Shown here piece by piece: positions 8,910-21,140 of a stretch of 22,771 nucleotides of DNA. The translations under genes and the position numbers were made by a program. Numbering within the stretch: position 1 is the first letter of the stretch; the number at the start of each line of letters is the position of its first letter. The notes beneath the pieces were generated by a model, which ran no database searches, had not been told where the DNA came from, and worked only from the letters and a program-made list of their open reading frames with translations. The stretch is from Paramacrobiotus richtersi. Lineage: Eukaryota > Tardigrada > Eutardigrada > Parachela > Macrobiotidae. The DNA is taken from contig JAQGAU010000903.1 in NCBI GenBank assembly GCA_034698045.1, positions 1 through 22,771 on the forward strand, in the 5' to 3' direction.

Positions 8910-9002
8910 TATGAATCGCAGCACTGTTTAACTCTTGAAACTTAATATAGACAGTTATATCCAGGTCAGGTGCAGCTGGTAAGCTGTTCAATGGAAGTTG
9001 AT

Positions 9003-9041
9003 CAACTGACGATAGAAACGCGGAAAACCTTGGTATTTAAA
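9003..9041 (-). promoter_or_regulatory. Core promoter of CBM14 gene B
   Basis: On the minus strand TTTAAATA lies at 9041-9034 and TCAGTTG at 9009-9003 (A at 9007), the same spacing as in copy A. The predicted leader to ATG 8909 is about 98 nt. Confidence 0.65.
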
Positions 9042-9098
9042 GGCAGAACAACGCTGCATAATCAGACCGATTCTGGCAATTATCATTAACAGTGAAAT

Positions 9099-9214
9099 GA
9101 CTAATTAATCGGCAATCGTGGTACCAATGTCAACGGCCAATATAGGGATCGCGCGCTGTGATTGATCCAAGTTAATGTTGGCGGAATCGTTAGCGGTGTG
9201 TTGGCATTGAAAGT
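9099..9214 (-). promoter_or_regulatory. Conserved upstream block of CBM14 gene B
   Basis: Partner of 6366-6479. It shares the TAATTA core, the GGTACCAATGTCAACGGCCA stretch, GTGATTGATCCAAG, and TTAGCGGTGTGTTGGCATTG at its far end. Confidence 0.5.
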
Positions 9215-9289
9215 GTACGTTGTCTGAGGCGTTTACGCCGTGCTCACATAACATTGGCAGACATAAATAATCTCAAAATTTTGTCGACG

Positions 9290-11659
9290 GTGATTGTGAT
9301 CGGATTTGGTCAAGGCTCGCGCATGAGCGCGGCCGACTGATCAAATGAACGTGCTAATTACCTATGCCGTAGGTAAATGCGATGAACTGCTATTGTCTTT
9401 ATGAAAAAGCGTTCGGTAATTTCGGTTCTTTTGTCGGGAAAGCGTGTGGTCGTAAAAACCTTGAAGAAAGATTTCATCTGGTTGAATAATAAACTGAATA
9501 GCTGCATTTTTGTAATGTTTTTAGGTAGCACTCGTAAACATAATTAAACAAATCACGTACTTAAAGTTATTGTAGTATTAACCGCAGTTCCTATAATCCG
9601 GTTAATTTTTTAATTATTTCATATCGAAAATCAACGTTGTGTAAAATTGGGCATTATGTTTTTTTAGAACATTTTTTTTATTTTTTAATATTCATTTTTT
9701 CTTGCTGTTTGTATCGGAGTTATACGATGCGGAAATGATGATTGTGCGAGTTGTTTTTACGATAGAAACTGTCAATGAACATTACATAATTCTCCGTACT
9801 TTCACTTCCTGATCAAAGATCCGAAGACATAAATCGCCGTAATTGCATATTCCAAAATTAATTTCATAATACGACTTAATCACACGCCGCCGGTGTTTAA
9901 TGTGGTAACTCGACCGTGAGATTTGACGAGGATTAATACCGATTATTCGTGCTCATGAATAAACACAAACAAAACCAGAAACATGCATAAAAGGTATTAA
10001 ATGATGACGACAACTTGTTAATCACTTGTTCCGCAATACATATTCAAAAACTAATACGTGGTTTACTCTGTGATTACCATCAGCACCTATTGAATTTGCA
10101 TAGCTGTAGAAACCGGAAATCTGTTTGTTAGAGGCGTATTGTTGTTTGGAACTTCTTTTGATTGCTCATGCAAATCAAAAGGTAAATACCAACAATTTTG
10201 CTGCACGTAACGTTATTATTAATTAATTTCTAATCTTTTATTTCCTTGTTTTAATATGTGCACGTATAACTAAATTTCCGCACCACTGCCAAACAGAAAA
10301 CATTATTAATTATTATTATTAACATTATTAATTAATTATTTTTTATTAAATAATCAAATTATTAAAAATAATTTAAAGTGATTAATCAATTAATTATAAT
10401 TATTTTATTAACAGATTTCACCGAGAGTTAAGTGCTGTGAATTTCTATTCATTTTTATTCAACGATTTTCTTTTTTTAAGAATGGTCCACAATTAACGAG
10501 ATTTAATCGCAATTATGACGAAAAATTCTTATTTAAACCAATAGTAATCCATTCCGAACGTGCGTAGAGCATTTCCGCACTAACGACACATTTCGCCGTT
10601 TCGATGACACCAAGCACAAGCAACAAAAAAGCATGATACGAAATGTATCCCCAGGAAAAACCGCGCATTGATAATGAAGAAAAACCCCCATTTCCCAACG
10701 ATTAACCAGCAAAATGAAACAAAATTCCCAGTTCAAAACACAACGATGACGGTTGAACGGTGCTTCGACGTAGCTTGGGATATTCGATGTTTTCCACGTT
10801 TCCCAAATGCACGTCTGTACGGATGATGGTACATAACGGTCGACGACGTCTTTTCACCGAATCAAGATTGCCATTTTTCCAGATTGGACTCTTTTCATTC
10901 GACGACAATTCTTGGTACGACGGTAGCTGTATAATGAGAAAACGAAATATAAGGTTTTTATAGCCCATACTTTTCCATAACAATAATCGCATTATCATGA
11001 TTATTTTCCATAATTTTTTTAAATATTAATATTTTTCGTGTAATTTTTGTCACTTATTATTTTTTTTAAATCATATATTTTTTAAATGTCACATTTTTAT
11101 TTCATTTTATTTATATTCCATATTTTTCTGCGTATGGCGTTTTTTTTATTCCTAACATTATTTACAAATGTTCATTAACATATCACTTATTAATTTACAA
11201 GATATTTATAGTGTTTTTCACTCTTATTTTTAATTTTGTTTATTTTATTTTTGTTTGAGAAATGTTTGATACTATCTTTTCAATGAACATCTTTTCGATG
11301 AACGCTTAATAATAATCACGTTTTGCAGCATTAAACAAATTTCCATTGCCAGTGTTTAAAAAGATTAACGTAGAATTGTGGAAAAAAATCACAGCGTTGT
11401 TATTTTACAACTTATTTTAACACTGCTCCTGTTTTAAAAATTGATGTAAGAATTATTAAAAAAGTTCCAACTATCCATATTCCGAAAATTATCGAGGCAC
11501 TGCGGAAATTTTATGGGTATACGCGTCGGTACACAGCGTGACTGTCACGCGTGTGAATCAGCGTTTTTATCACAAAAAATAACACTTTCCGTGTAACACT
11601 TGGTTTCTCGCTTAGAACGACATTCCACCAAGAAATAACGATCCGAAACGGCACTGACC
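9290..11659. other. AT-rich gene-poor spacer
   Basis: About 2.4 kb between the duplication and the stop of the 11660-15677 gene. Open frames at 10513-10736, 10702-10998 and 10760-10963 overlap on both strands and show no domain, signal peptide or splice context. TTTATT (AATAAA on the minus strand) occurs repeatedly between 11100 and 11260 and could end the transcript of the 11660-15677 gene. No RNA gene was recognised. Confidence 0.5.
10290..10410. repeat. TTA/AATTAATT low-complexity tract
   Basis: Nearly pure A/T with many ATTATTA and AATTAATT units, not a clean microsatellite. Several self-complementary TTAATTAA words are present. Confidence 0.6.
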
Positions 11660-14600
11660 TCAACTGTTGTCCAGTTCCGCACTGATCTGCCCTTGATCTT
11701 CCGCCGCCTGCAGCAGACCCTGGATGAAGGCGTTACGCGACTTGAACAGCCGTAAAACCTACAAAATAACACCCAGTTATTCCGTTCTCATACGCACAAT
11801 TTATTGACAATGTTCTCGTACAACAGCCGATACGTACAGTGCAATCGCTGATAAATATTTATAAATTACATAATATTCATTAATTATTTTAGCCTAGTAT
11901 TAGTATGAATTAACTTATTATTAATTTAATTATTAGTACGAAATGAGATTTATGTTGAAATCAACGGAAAATATGAACATTACAAAAAATGTAACAGTGA
12001 ATTCACGAAAATAATCAACGAAAATATCTTTCGGCAGAAAATCGTAAGGAGTCAGAAAATCAATATTAAAAAAAAAATCCGTTGCACTGATCTATACGGT
12101 AGTTGTGTTATTCATTCACTGCCACATCAAAATTAAGAATAATGATCACTAACCAACACTGATCGATTCCAACGACGATAATTAGTATTAATCAGTATCT
12201 AAATATTTAAATGATTATCACATATTTAAACTATTAATAATTAATATATCAATAATTAAATAATTAACATCCAAACATTTATTATTAATTATTATCTAAA
12301 TATATTTATTGCTAATAATCGGTAAATTACCCACCAAAAAATGCCACCAATCTCCCCATGAAGCCACGCACCTGTAAATCCCGCTGACTGGCCACCACAG
12401 CGCCATAATCCACCCCCTTGACCCCATTCCCCACTTTCTCCTCCTTCCTGACCACCTCCTCCTCCCGGTCCCCCTGGCCCGCGTCCTCCAACTGCAGGAC
12501 ACAGTACGCCGGCTCCTCATCCTCCCGCCCGAGAATCCGCACCGCATGCTCCTTGGGGGCCTCGTGACGCTCCTCCTTCGTCACACTGACCAGCTGCTGC
12601 CAGGCCGTGTGGTACGGCACCCCCCGCAGGCGCTGGTTAATGTCCAGCGCCCGGCGCATCCAGGCCTTCTCCAGTTCGGTGTTCTCGTGGGAGTAGGTGC
12701 GGGCCAGGCAGAGAGCAATGTCCCGGAGGATGTAGTTGAGAGGCAGGTGGTTTAACGGGCTGGCTTGCGCTGTACAGAGCGGCCAGACGAATTAGATATA
12801 ATTCATAGGATTGGATGTCTTTTGCTGAGTGTATACACTTCAAGAAATAAAGATTGATAATATTTTAATATTAAATTATTAATTACATTTAATTAATTAA
12901 TTACCTTTTTTATAATTAAATATGCAAAATATCCCAAAAATAATCGGAAGAACGTGAACATGGATACACTGAGATAAGTACCTAAGAAAACAATGAAACA
13001 ACAAAATAAACAACATTACTAAAAAAACACACATAAAAAATATCGTTTCGAAAATATTGTAAAAATATTGACTGCAAGTAGTGAAGATGTAAAAAATATA
13101 ATCTAGAAAACAAAACATGCTAGAAAAACTGGTAAGGAAATACAGTCACCATTAATCCTACTTGTTAAATCATTCTTGTTGCTGGGATTCTCACTGCGCT
13201 GTTTAACCAGCGCTAAACGTCACAGAGCGTAGTACAGTGGCGTGTTTGAAGATCGCGAAAGGTTGAAGCTTACGAAAACAACCAAAATGGCGAGACAAAA
13301 AAAGGGTTTAGCAAAAACGTCACTTTTTTCGTTTTGGAATTCGTAATTATTCTTATCATGCATGCTATCGATCAGTTTTTGATTTCGGGTTTATATTCGG
13401 TAATGCGTGCTTAATGTAGTAGAAGGAGAAGCGTCGGGAGAACAGCCAACGCACTACGTAGTGTACAAATTAATGTAACAGGAATAAAAAAAATGATTAT
13501 ACACGAGATTTTATTCGCTTATTGTTAGTCGAAAACTCGAAATTAATTTGACACGTGCAAAAAACGTTCTAAAAAGAATTGTTAAATGTCAAAATGTGCG
13601 CGGTGAAACAAATCTTTAAAAAAAGCCAAATTCACCTGATGAACGGAAACCAACGCTATACTATGGTACCGCAATAAATATTTACATTTAATCCGCAAAC
13701 TGCAACATTTTATTTGAAAAAAAATATTATTGCAATCTCTGCGCAATGTCCCTGCTGAAACAACTTTCTCGGCAACATTTCCCTCAGATTTTGGTCGTTC
13801 GATAAAAAATTAAAAATATATCGCAATTATTATTATTATTTATTTATTTATATTACTATTTTTATTATACTTCTAACGTATTTATTATAATCGTTATTAG
13901 TATTTATAATTATAATTATTATTAATTAACGGTTAATTATTAATCTCGATCAATATGTGCCAAAAGCGATAAAAATGCGGAATAAAGAAACGGTAACGCA
14001 CGGCAAATTATGCCAATAACAGCATGGTGGCAAAATAATAACAAGTACATATCAAAATGTAAACGAACCTTCTTTGGACATGTACATGGCCGGCAGTGTC
14101 TGGCGTAGACTGGGCAAGAGACGCAGTGCCGTCTGCGGATGTTGATAGACACTAATCATGTCGCGTAGCTAAATCAACATAATAATCACAATATGTACAC
14201 AAAGAACAGTCTATTTCATGTAAATGTAATTGAGACATCAACGTGGAACTGAACAATGTGAAACGTGCAGTGATTATGCTGTTGATACTTAATTCCAAAC
14301 AAAAAATTAATCGTTATTGGCATAAACCTTTGATACAGATAAACAGTACGATAATCGAATTTCTCATATTTTATTTTACATACTTTTTTAAACAGTTTTA
14401 TATTGTAAATACCATGTTATTATATTCAGATTTATGCTAAAAAAATCCAAATACTAACAAAAAAAATATAAAAATTTCATAACGCAGACAATGTGTAGGT
14501 AAATAACATACGAAATAAATGATAGTTAAATTTAGACCATACTGACATTTTCCAACACGACCAACATGAGCCTAACAACACTGACTAAATTCTTCTTAAT

Positions 14601-15677
14601 TTTAGAAGCCAGATCTCTACACGTTCTCTATACGCAAAAACTGAACAGAAATCAGCCTAGATACATGTCAAATCCATTAATAATAATAAAATAATTCTAA
14701 AATCAAAATCGGTATGACCAAAACGTAAAAACAACGTTTTAAAAATTAAAAATAAAGAAACTGAAATGTATACATAAAAGCAACGAAAAATCAACCTAGT
14801 ATGTAAAAAAGTCATACTATTTCGCTTACGTTGCACAAAAATCCCTGCCATTCCAGCATGAAGGCATTCCGCCAGGCCTGCAGAGAAAACGATGCATCCA
14901 AAACTTTAATGCTGTTTTCCAATTTATTCGACAATTTCAACGGGCGTGTAAATCCAACCAACCATCTGCAAATGATTAAACAACGAAATCAACAAAAAAA
15001 TTCCAACAAGAAACCATAAAAAAAGAACTCGATTTCAGTTATTCAAAAAATGCTAAAATGCAAAAATTATATACGCGACAAACCCAAAAAATAGGTTTCT
15101 GCTGCGAGTGAAAATGCAAAAAAAAAGAAAAACTGAAAATACGACAAAAATGTCAAAAAAAACTAGCAAAACAGCTAAAAAATTGTAAACATACGACAAC
15201 ATCAAGTAGTACACACATTTTACCAGGAAAGATATTTTCACTTACAGATCTTCAAAAACTCGATTCATACAGGCAAAATGCGGATCCTTCTCGATAATGG
15301 CCGCAGCAATATCCCGTAGACTCTGCAGTCCCACACTCAACGCTCCAAACGACTCCGTCAACAATCCCACATTTTCCTTATGCTCTGTGACAATCACAAC
15401 ACTTTGTAAACCATAAAATTCACGTCTGATCAAGAATGCGCACCAATGACGTTCAGGAGATGCGAGAACTTCTTCTGGACCTCCGCGAACCCACTGCAAC
15501 AGCAAAGAACTGCAGACCAAGTAGAAACGTCGAGGAAGGAAGCTGATTTGATTACCGCAGTAGATTCTCGACGGGAAGAGGCTGCGGGATGGGACTAGTG
15601 TCGTGCATGGCGGGATAGTGCGATGGAGACTGTTTGGAACGACTGCGAGAGTTGCGTGGGTTTCCGCGCGCGCTCAT
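11660..15677 (-). CDS. Seven-exon gene, 347-aa mostly helical protein of unrecognised family
   Basis: Exons on the minus strand: 15556-15677, 15444-15493, 15246-15384, 14830-14965, 14069-14168, 12372-12769 and 11660-11758. All junctions are GT-AG and every phase closes: 1044 nt, 348 codons with TGA at 11660-11662. The ATG at 15677 has A at -3; a second in-frame ATG is at 15608. The N-terminal 40 residues are Ser/Arg/Pro-rich and likely disordered. Residues 42-85 look like an amphipathic helix or coiled coil (AEVQKKFSHLLNVIEHKENV). A middle segment with QAWRNAFMLEWQGFLCN follows. Exon 6 opens with a TPR-like stretch (NYILRDIALCLARTYSHEN), then a Glu/Gly-rich linker. The last exon is a helix ending QISAELDNS. 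No catalytic motif, signal peptide or membrane segment is seen, so probably an intracellular scaffold or adaptor; that is inference. Exon 6 is strikingly GC-rich against AT-rich introns (up to 1299 nt). Confidence 0.75.
13826..13940. repeat. ATT/TATT low-complexity tract in intron 5
   Basis: Runs of TTATTATTATTTATTTATTT and related A/T words inside the largest intron of the 11660-15677 gene. Confidence 0.6.
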
Positions 15678-16789
15678 TGTCGCGCTGATGGGGTTACAGG
15701 GGAAAATTCCACGAGCTGGTTGCCAAGAAACGAGGTACGATTTACATGACTTAATTAGTACATTAATTACGTAATGAACAACTGAAACGTGGACAGCTAC
15801 TGAGCTACGACAAAGGTATCACAAATCAGAAAAAAGCGCTCAAAAATCAAAATACAACGACAGACTGCGATATGCGAAATGCGAATACCATGGATTAAGC
15901 AGTCAGCTGATTTAATACTGTGGCAAGCCGCATGGTGCAAAACGTTGAGTTAACGAATATGCTATCAGACGTGCCTGTTATCATGGCTATCGTATACCGA
16001 CTTAACGAAATCTAAATGTACCGAACATACGTACTATTTTATAGTTTTTTTACATAATTATGTAAAATAACCAGCCGTTTCTTTTTTTCTTCTGCTGCCG
16101 GCAGCTTACGTTAATGGAGTACTCGATTTTTATGCGTATATAATTGTTTAAGTACGCCGGTACTTCTACCTCCGTGTTTGCTTATTGCAAAAAGTGCTTC
16201 GTCTGCTGGTACTAAATTGAGTAATACCGGAATATGCATGGCCATATCGTCGGCTCTGCATTCTGCATGTGCAGCAAAAACTATGGTAAGTTGGTAAATG
16301 AACTGTTCATTTGTGACATGAACAAGACACCTGATAACTGGACATAAAGCGCAGTTTTATACGAGAACTTAACTTTAAGTTACGACAGCTTGAGAATCGA
16401 AATTTAGTAGTAAAATTTTATAGTAATGTCACCGTTTTATTCAGTCTGCAACTTTGCGCCTACTCAGTCTACCAAATCCAATTAACCTGAGTTAGCAGAC
16501 CACATTGACAAGGTTTACTTATCTTATCGCTGAAGAACGAGTTTACTGCTGTTGCTAATGTTTATTCATGTACTGCGTTTACACTCGCACGAGTACAAAG
16601 CCCAGCCATATTTTTTGTGACTCCAGTGGCTAGCACACGTCATGTGCAAAGCATATTATATAGTATATGAACCGTAATGACATGCAACAACTATTTTAAT
16701 ATGCGTGATATAGCAGACGTCGCCATACAAAGTCAAGTACCGTACAGAAAGAAACTTAAGCTTTATCCTGCCGGATTGGAGTCTTCGCC
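15678..16789. other. Head-to-head intergenic spacer (possible divergent promoter region)
   Basis: 1.1 kb between the start codons of the minus-strand 11660-15677 gene and the plus-strand Kelch gene. The first 60 bp next to the minus gene are CpG-rich (a CGCGCGCG run just above 15677 on the coding side). Near the plus gene there is a TATATAG-like word around 16655 and a GATATAG word around 16706, neither convincingly spaced to an initiator. No ORF or RNA gene is supported. Confidence 0.45.
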
Positions 16790-19495
16790 ATGGACGATCC
16801 AGACCAAGTGAGATTTCTGCTTGGAACATCCAAGAAACTTGTGAAATGCAGCCGTCAAAAGCTCTCGGAAAACTCCACGTATTTCGCCGTCTTGCTGGAT
16901 AGAAACAAATTCAAGGAAGGGACGCAGCAGGAGATCGAACTTGATGTACCTCCACTATCCAACTTAAACTCCGTCGAGCTTATACTGAAGTATGGTTTCT
17001 TCAATGAGTTTTCCATAAAGATAAACCGCGACAATGCTGTTTTTTTGTATGCTGCCGCTGAATACTACGATATGCCGACGATTACGGTAGCGTGCGTTGA
17101 TTATATCAGGAAACATGGAGTATGTACTGCTGGTTGCCTTGTCCTCTTCCGTGTGAATCTACAGCGTCCCCACGCGCATTTGGCGGAGAAGATCAGCGAG
17201 ATGGTTGGCAACATATTTCCTCTTATTAGACAGTCCAATGATTTTGACATGCTGCAACCCGAAGAACTGTCATACCCTTTGGCTCGACCGTTCCTGGTGA
17301 TAGAAAGCGAGATGGATGTTTTTGAAGTATTTAGGAAACGTGTCGGATCTGCAATCGCTTTATAAACAAATTTCTTTTGCAGACATTATTTCGGTGGTTA
17401 GAGAGCCACCGCGAAATCGACTTCCGAACTTTACAATTGCTTTTACAAGAAATCCGCTGGTACGCTCTGAAAGATGATCAACAACTGGCGTGTCAAAAGG
17501 CCCTCGGAGACATGTTCCCAGACCATTGCTCTGATCTTCAGTGCTGGTTTAGAGAGCTCTCACTGTACAATTTGGGTCCGCAGCCTCGCGAGCGTAATAA
17601 GCATCAGTGCCTGTATGTTCGTGTCATACTACCGAAAAGCCAGCGCACAATTCAGCACACTTCTACAATCTACGAATTAGATTTCCGCCGGCAAACTGTC
17701 CGCGCTGAGAGCTGGCCCTACGATATCAGCAGCCAAATCATCGCCCCTTCGAAACACTTCATCGCTCCCAGATTGGCAATACTCAACAACGAAGCTTATG
17801 CAATCATTCAGAAAGGCAAAAGCTGGGAATGTTACAGGGTTTCCATACATAAACTGGAACGCCGAATACATGCTGGAGCAATGTTTCGATTGGGTCCTGC
17901 TTTGCGTAATCACTGCTTTGCTGAAATGCAGGAATCTGGAATACCGGATTGTGAAGTTGGTAATGAGATGGAGAGTGTCGTGCTGGATGGGAAACACTAT
18001 TATTTGGACGGTTGTGATCTTTACGTCCATGACCTGTATGACAGGGATGATGCAGTGCAAGTTTCGTCGCCAGACTTGAGCGTGTACAGGCAAGCATCGT
18101 GCAATACTCCCGCCGTTACGGAATTGCGTTCCTAAACATGGAACATTACCGTGTGTCACGGTCGATTCTGAGTAGAAGTTAACTATCTCAAACGAACGAC
18201 CTCTACTGATCCCATAAAGGAAATATCAGATATAGTGCAAAGATGACGTACTGTACGTTCTTATTTTTTTAATTGATTAAGGTCAGGTGCCGATCACGGT
18301 TAACCTGTGCCTTAGCGTGCCTTAACCTAACGACCCTTGGGGTTGATTCACCCTATAATACCAGAACGATATTTTTCACGTAATATTGAAGGTTAGAAAT
18401 ACGAAGAAACGGCTTATAGAGGGACTCGCTAAAATCGCGCAGCTTTTCAGAGTGACACTAGACTAGTTTTCTACGAAGAGATTCTGACTGGCCATAGTTA
18501 ATTATTAGTAAACTGTTTCTTTCTTAACCCTAAAATCCTAGACTTATGTATGAAATGAAACGAACGAAACCCAAAAATGGAGTTCTCAGATTCGACCGTA
18601 ACGCCCGGTTTTAAGCAGACACTGGGAATACAAAGATGTTGTCACTGCCGGATGCGATGGACACCTATACGTGTACAATGGGTAAGTATTTTCGCATTCG
18701 TGCAGAAAGCGTCCGATTCGTCAGGCTAAACATCTTATTAATTAACTGGTTCTGTCGCAGATGGCAGTGAATTGCTGCTGACTCGATTAATTTTATGGAG
18801 ACACCCTCCCATTTGCGTAAATGTAAGACTGATACCGATAAAGTCCTCAGAATTCTGAGAGCGTACAGAAATTTTTATTTCATATTTGTTTTTGCCAAAG
18901 TTAAAGAAAAGTTACGAAAATTTAAAGTTAACAGCTTTTACGGTTTATAGCATGATTGTCAGTCAGCTCACATCTGAAACCAGTGGTATATTATGTACCA
19001 TGCGTAATTCTGGTGCAACTTTCGCTAACGCACATCTGACGATGCAGGCTGGATTTTGCGCGGTACGATAACGCAAATGACGAATGGAAAAACTTCCCTC
19101 TGCCGCCGGGCTCACCTCGCGGACGCTCGGACATGATCGAACTGAACGGGTGCATCTACTTAACGGGCGGGTATGATAAGTCCGAAGGGGCGATCAACAA
19201 GCTGCCTGCTGATTTCTCCAAAGAGTGTACCAGGTTCCACCTTCGCACTGGTGTTTGGGAATCCATGGCCCCAATGAACGCTGGACGTTGCGGCCGCCAC
19301 TTATGCATTGTTGACGGTCAGTTGGTGGCCGTGGGTGGACTGCATCCGCATCAACGAAGCCGCTTTGATTTCGTGGAAAGATATGAAGCTGATAGGGACA
19401 TCTGGACACTAGAGGAATTTGTTGTACCGGGACTAAAAAACAGTTTCAAAATCAGTCAGTTTTTCGTGGCAGAGGTGACTTGCTTTCCAGCGTAG
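16790..19495 (+). CDS. BTB-BACK-Kelch protein (KLHL-type), 4 exons, 584 aa
   Basis: Exons: 16790-17326, 17383-18089, 18619-18681 and 19048-19495, total 1755 nt, exactly 585 codons with stop. Intron 1 is 56 nt (GAA|GTATTT ... TTTTGCAG). Intron 2 is probably GC-AG (AG|GCAAGC at 18088, 529 nt). Intron 3 is GTAAGT...CAG (366 nt). The start has a strong context (TCGCCATGG). Residues 1-115 match a BTB domain. Residues 115-250 match BACK, with the exon 1/2 junction restoring ...DVFE|TLFRWLESH. The rest is a Kelch propeller with weak early blades and clear late ones (GCIYLTGGY; GQLVAVGG). Length equals a typical KLHL protein. Family role: substrate adaptor of CUL3 ubiquitin ligase, cytoplasmic or actin-linked; the substrate is unknown. 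If intron 2 is not removed the frame stops at 18135, inside the propeller. Confidence 0.85.
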
Positions 19496-21140
19496 ATTTT
19501 GCCTTTTCTCTGTTAGAAAAGTGTCAGACTGTGATGTAGCCAGACGTCAAAACCGTGAAAAAATGCAAGAACTCCCAGTGCAGAAACGTAAAAGGTACAA
19601 CTTTTTTATAATTTTGCCACTCGCGTGAAAAGAAGTTACGCATCGTCCGACCAGAAGCGAATGACAAAAAGAGCTTCGGCAGCGTTTTATGTACATTCTT
19701 AAGATAAGCAGTGTACGCATGGTGGTGGTACATTGCTCAAACCTGTGCCGGAAATTACACAGCCAAGTTCCTTTCTGATCCAGTTATTCAATTTGCTTCA
19801 GCATCGGTCACATTGTCTAAGCGCTGTTTTGTGAGGCATACGCGCATTAATAATTATAAAAATAATATATATACCGTAACATACGTAACCGTAACATAAA
19901 ATAACAAACGTCATAATATGATTAAGTACCTCGCTTTCGTTTGCACCAATAATTCCATTCATTGCCCATTATGCAGAGTCTGTAAACCGTTCATGGCGGC
20001 AATCTTCCAGAGCTTTCAACACAATGCGGAAATCGAAACCGCTTTGGTTGTTGAGAAAGTTTTGGAAAACCATGCAGCTGCTTAAAGCTTATTCCCTGCG
20101 ATCTTCATTTGGTAAAAATTTAAGCGTTAACGTGGGCCTTTCGTTACTCATGACAGATTACGGATCTTCGCGGTCTATGGTAAAACAAGAGTGGAGAAAG
20201 GTCACCGGAATTTTCACACCATTCTCGGAGAATGTATCGAGTCGATCTTCAGTGTCGTTGCGGTTATGGTACATAACGGCCTGGGTACTTCCTGGTTTCC
20301 TTCTGGTAACTTCCCAATCTTCGTAATCCAGAATTTTATATGTATGCCTTCTCCGCGATGTATCTGCTTTTCCTGATGACGAGTGTGTTTACCCATTTCT
20401 TCCCCAAGCGTTTGTTGCTTGTCTGTATCTGTTCGTTTTCTGGAAAGTCCATGCCGTTATACGACGCAAGGTCGAGGTCACAAAGGATCATCGGCTTGCA
20501 TCCACTGACACGAAGAAGGTCTTACCGAACGGCAACAGTGCTGATCCACAGCAGGCCGCTTGTAACCGTTCTGATCCACAACCTTCTCCAAGTGTTTTAC
20601 CCGTTCGTGAATTTTTTGCGATTTATCAGATACTGGCCCCTGAGTGATAATGTTACTATGGAAGTTTCACTATATAGTTGCCGAGGGTGCAGAAATAATC
20701 GGGAAATAATCGATTCTACGCGCTTTTATTCATTTGGCTGTATTTTGTTGCTTATTTGGGACACAAACTTCAAAAACAAACGGTTTTACGAAGTCCGGTA
20801 GCTACGCTACGTTACAAAATAACTGAATATAGCCATGGTAAGTATTGTAGAATATGTTAAATTAAAAGCACATCCAACGTTAGGAAGTGCGTTGGCTGGA
20901 AATTTTATGGTGGGAAGCTTATTGCTAGTTACGGCGGTAAAAAGTAATCAGGTGAAATTTTGTGTAACCAGACTAAAACTACGTGTTAATCGAAGACCGC
21001 TTTGCATATATGAATGCACCCTAAACCGACCCGATCATTCTAATCTTTCACCAGTACAATCTACTCAATTCGCGGATGCTACCGTGCGCTGTTAATCACT
21101 TTTATCACACGGAAAACATGGCAAACTGACCTCACCTCAG
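19496..21140. other. Spacer with uncertain coding fragments
   Basis: 1.6 kb between the Kelch stop and the kinase frame. It holds a 30-codon ATG frame at 19993-20085 with helical composition, the candidate exon at 20332-20647, and an ATG immediately followed by a perfect donor (ATGGTAAGT at 20835). None can be joined to the kinase with consistent phase. Frames at 20024-20326 and 20340-20801 look like shadows (Ser/Arg/Leu-rich). Confidence 0.4.
20332..20647 (+). other. Candidate 3'-terminal exon: membrane segment plus cytoplasmic tail
   Basis: After a pyrimidine-rich acceptor (ending CAG at 20331), the frame from 20333 is open for 104 codons to TGA 20645-20647. It encodes a hydrophobic stretch (AFVACLYLFVFWKVHAVIRR) followed by a soluble Lys/Asp/Pro/Gln tail, which reads like a transmembrane helix and tail rather than random translation. 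No upstream exon was identified and no family is recognised. It could equally be an accidental frame. Confidence 0.25.

Larger units (their letters stand above)
6797..9285. repeat. Tandem segmental duplication, copy B
   Basis: Direct, same-orientation copy of 3360-6570, starting about 230 bp after copy A ends. The CBM14 part is complete. The ARF-like part has lost two internal blocks: the equivalents of about 3475-3925 and about 4105-4370 of copy A. Confidence 0.85.

Noticed and set aside
9300-9345. GC-rich hairpin-like stretch considered as a possible tRNA
   Set aside because: No acceptor stem pairing, no TTCRA T-loop box and no anticodon arm could be fitted.
13451-13462. Perfect 12-nt palindrome CACTACGTAGTG in intron 5
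   Set aside because: A single short palindrome in an intron; expected by chance at this scale and without a second site.
15242-15520. 92-codon unspliced frame as a stand-alone gene
   Set aside because: It begins at TTG and contains intron 2 (15385-15443). Splicing gives a better protein continuous with the other exons.
17677-18159. 160-codon minus-strand frame opposite Kelch exon 2
   Set aside because: Cys/Ile-rich antisense shadow of a gene whose exons phase correctly.
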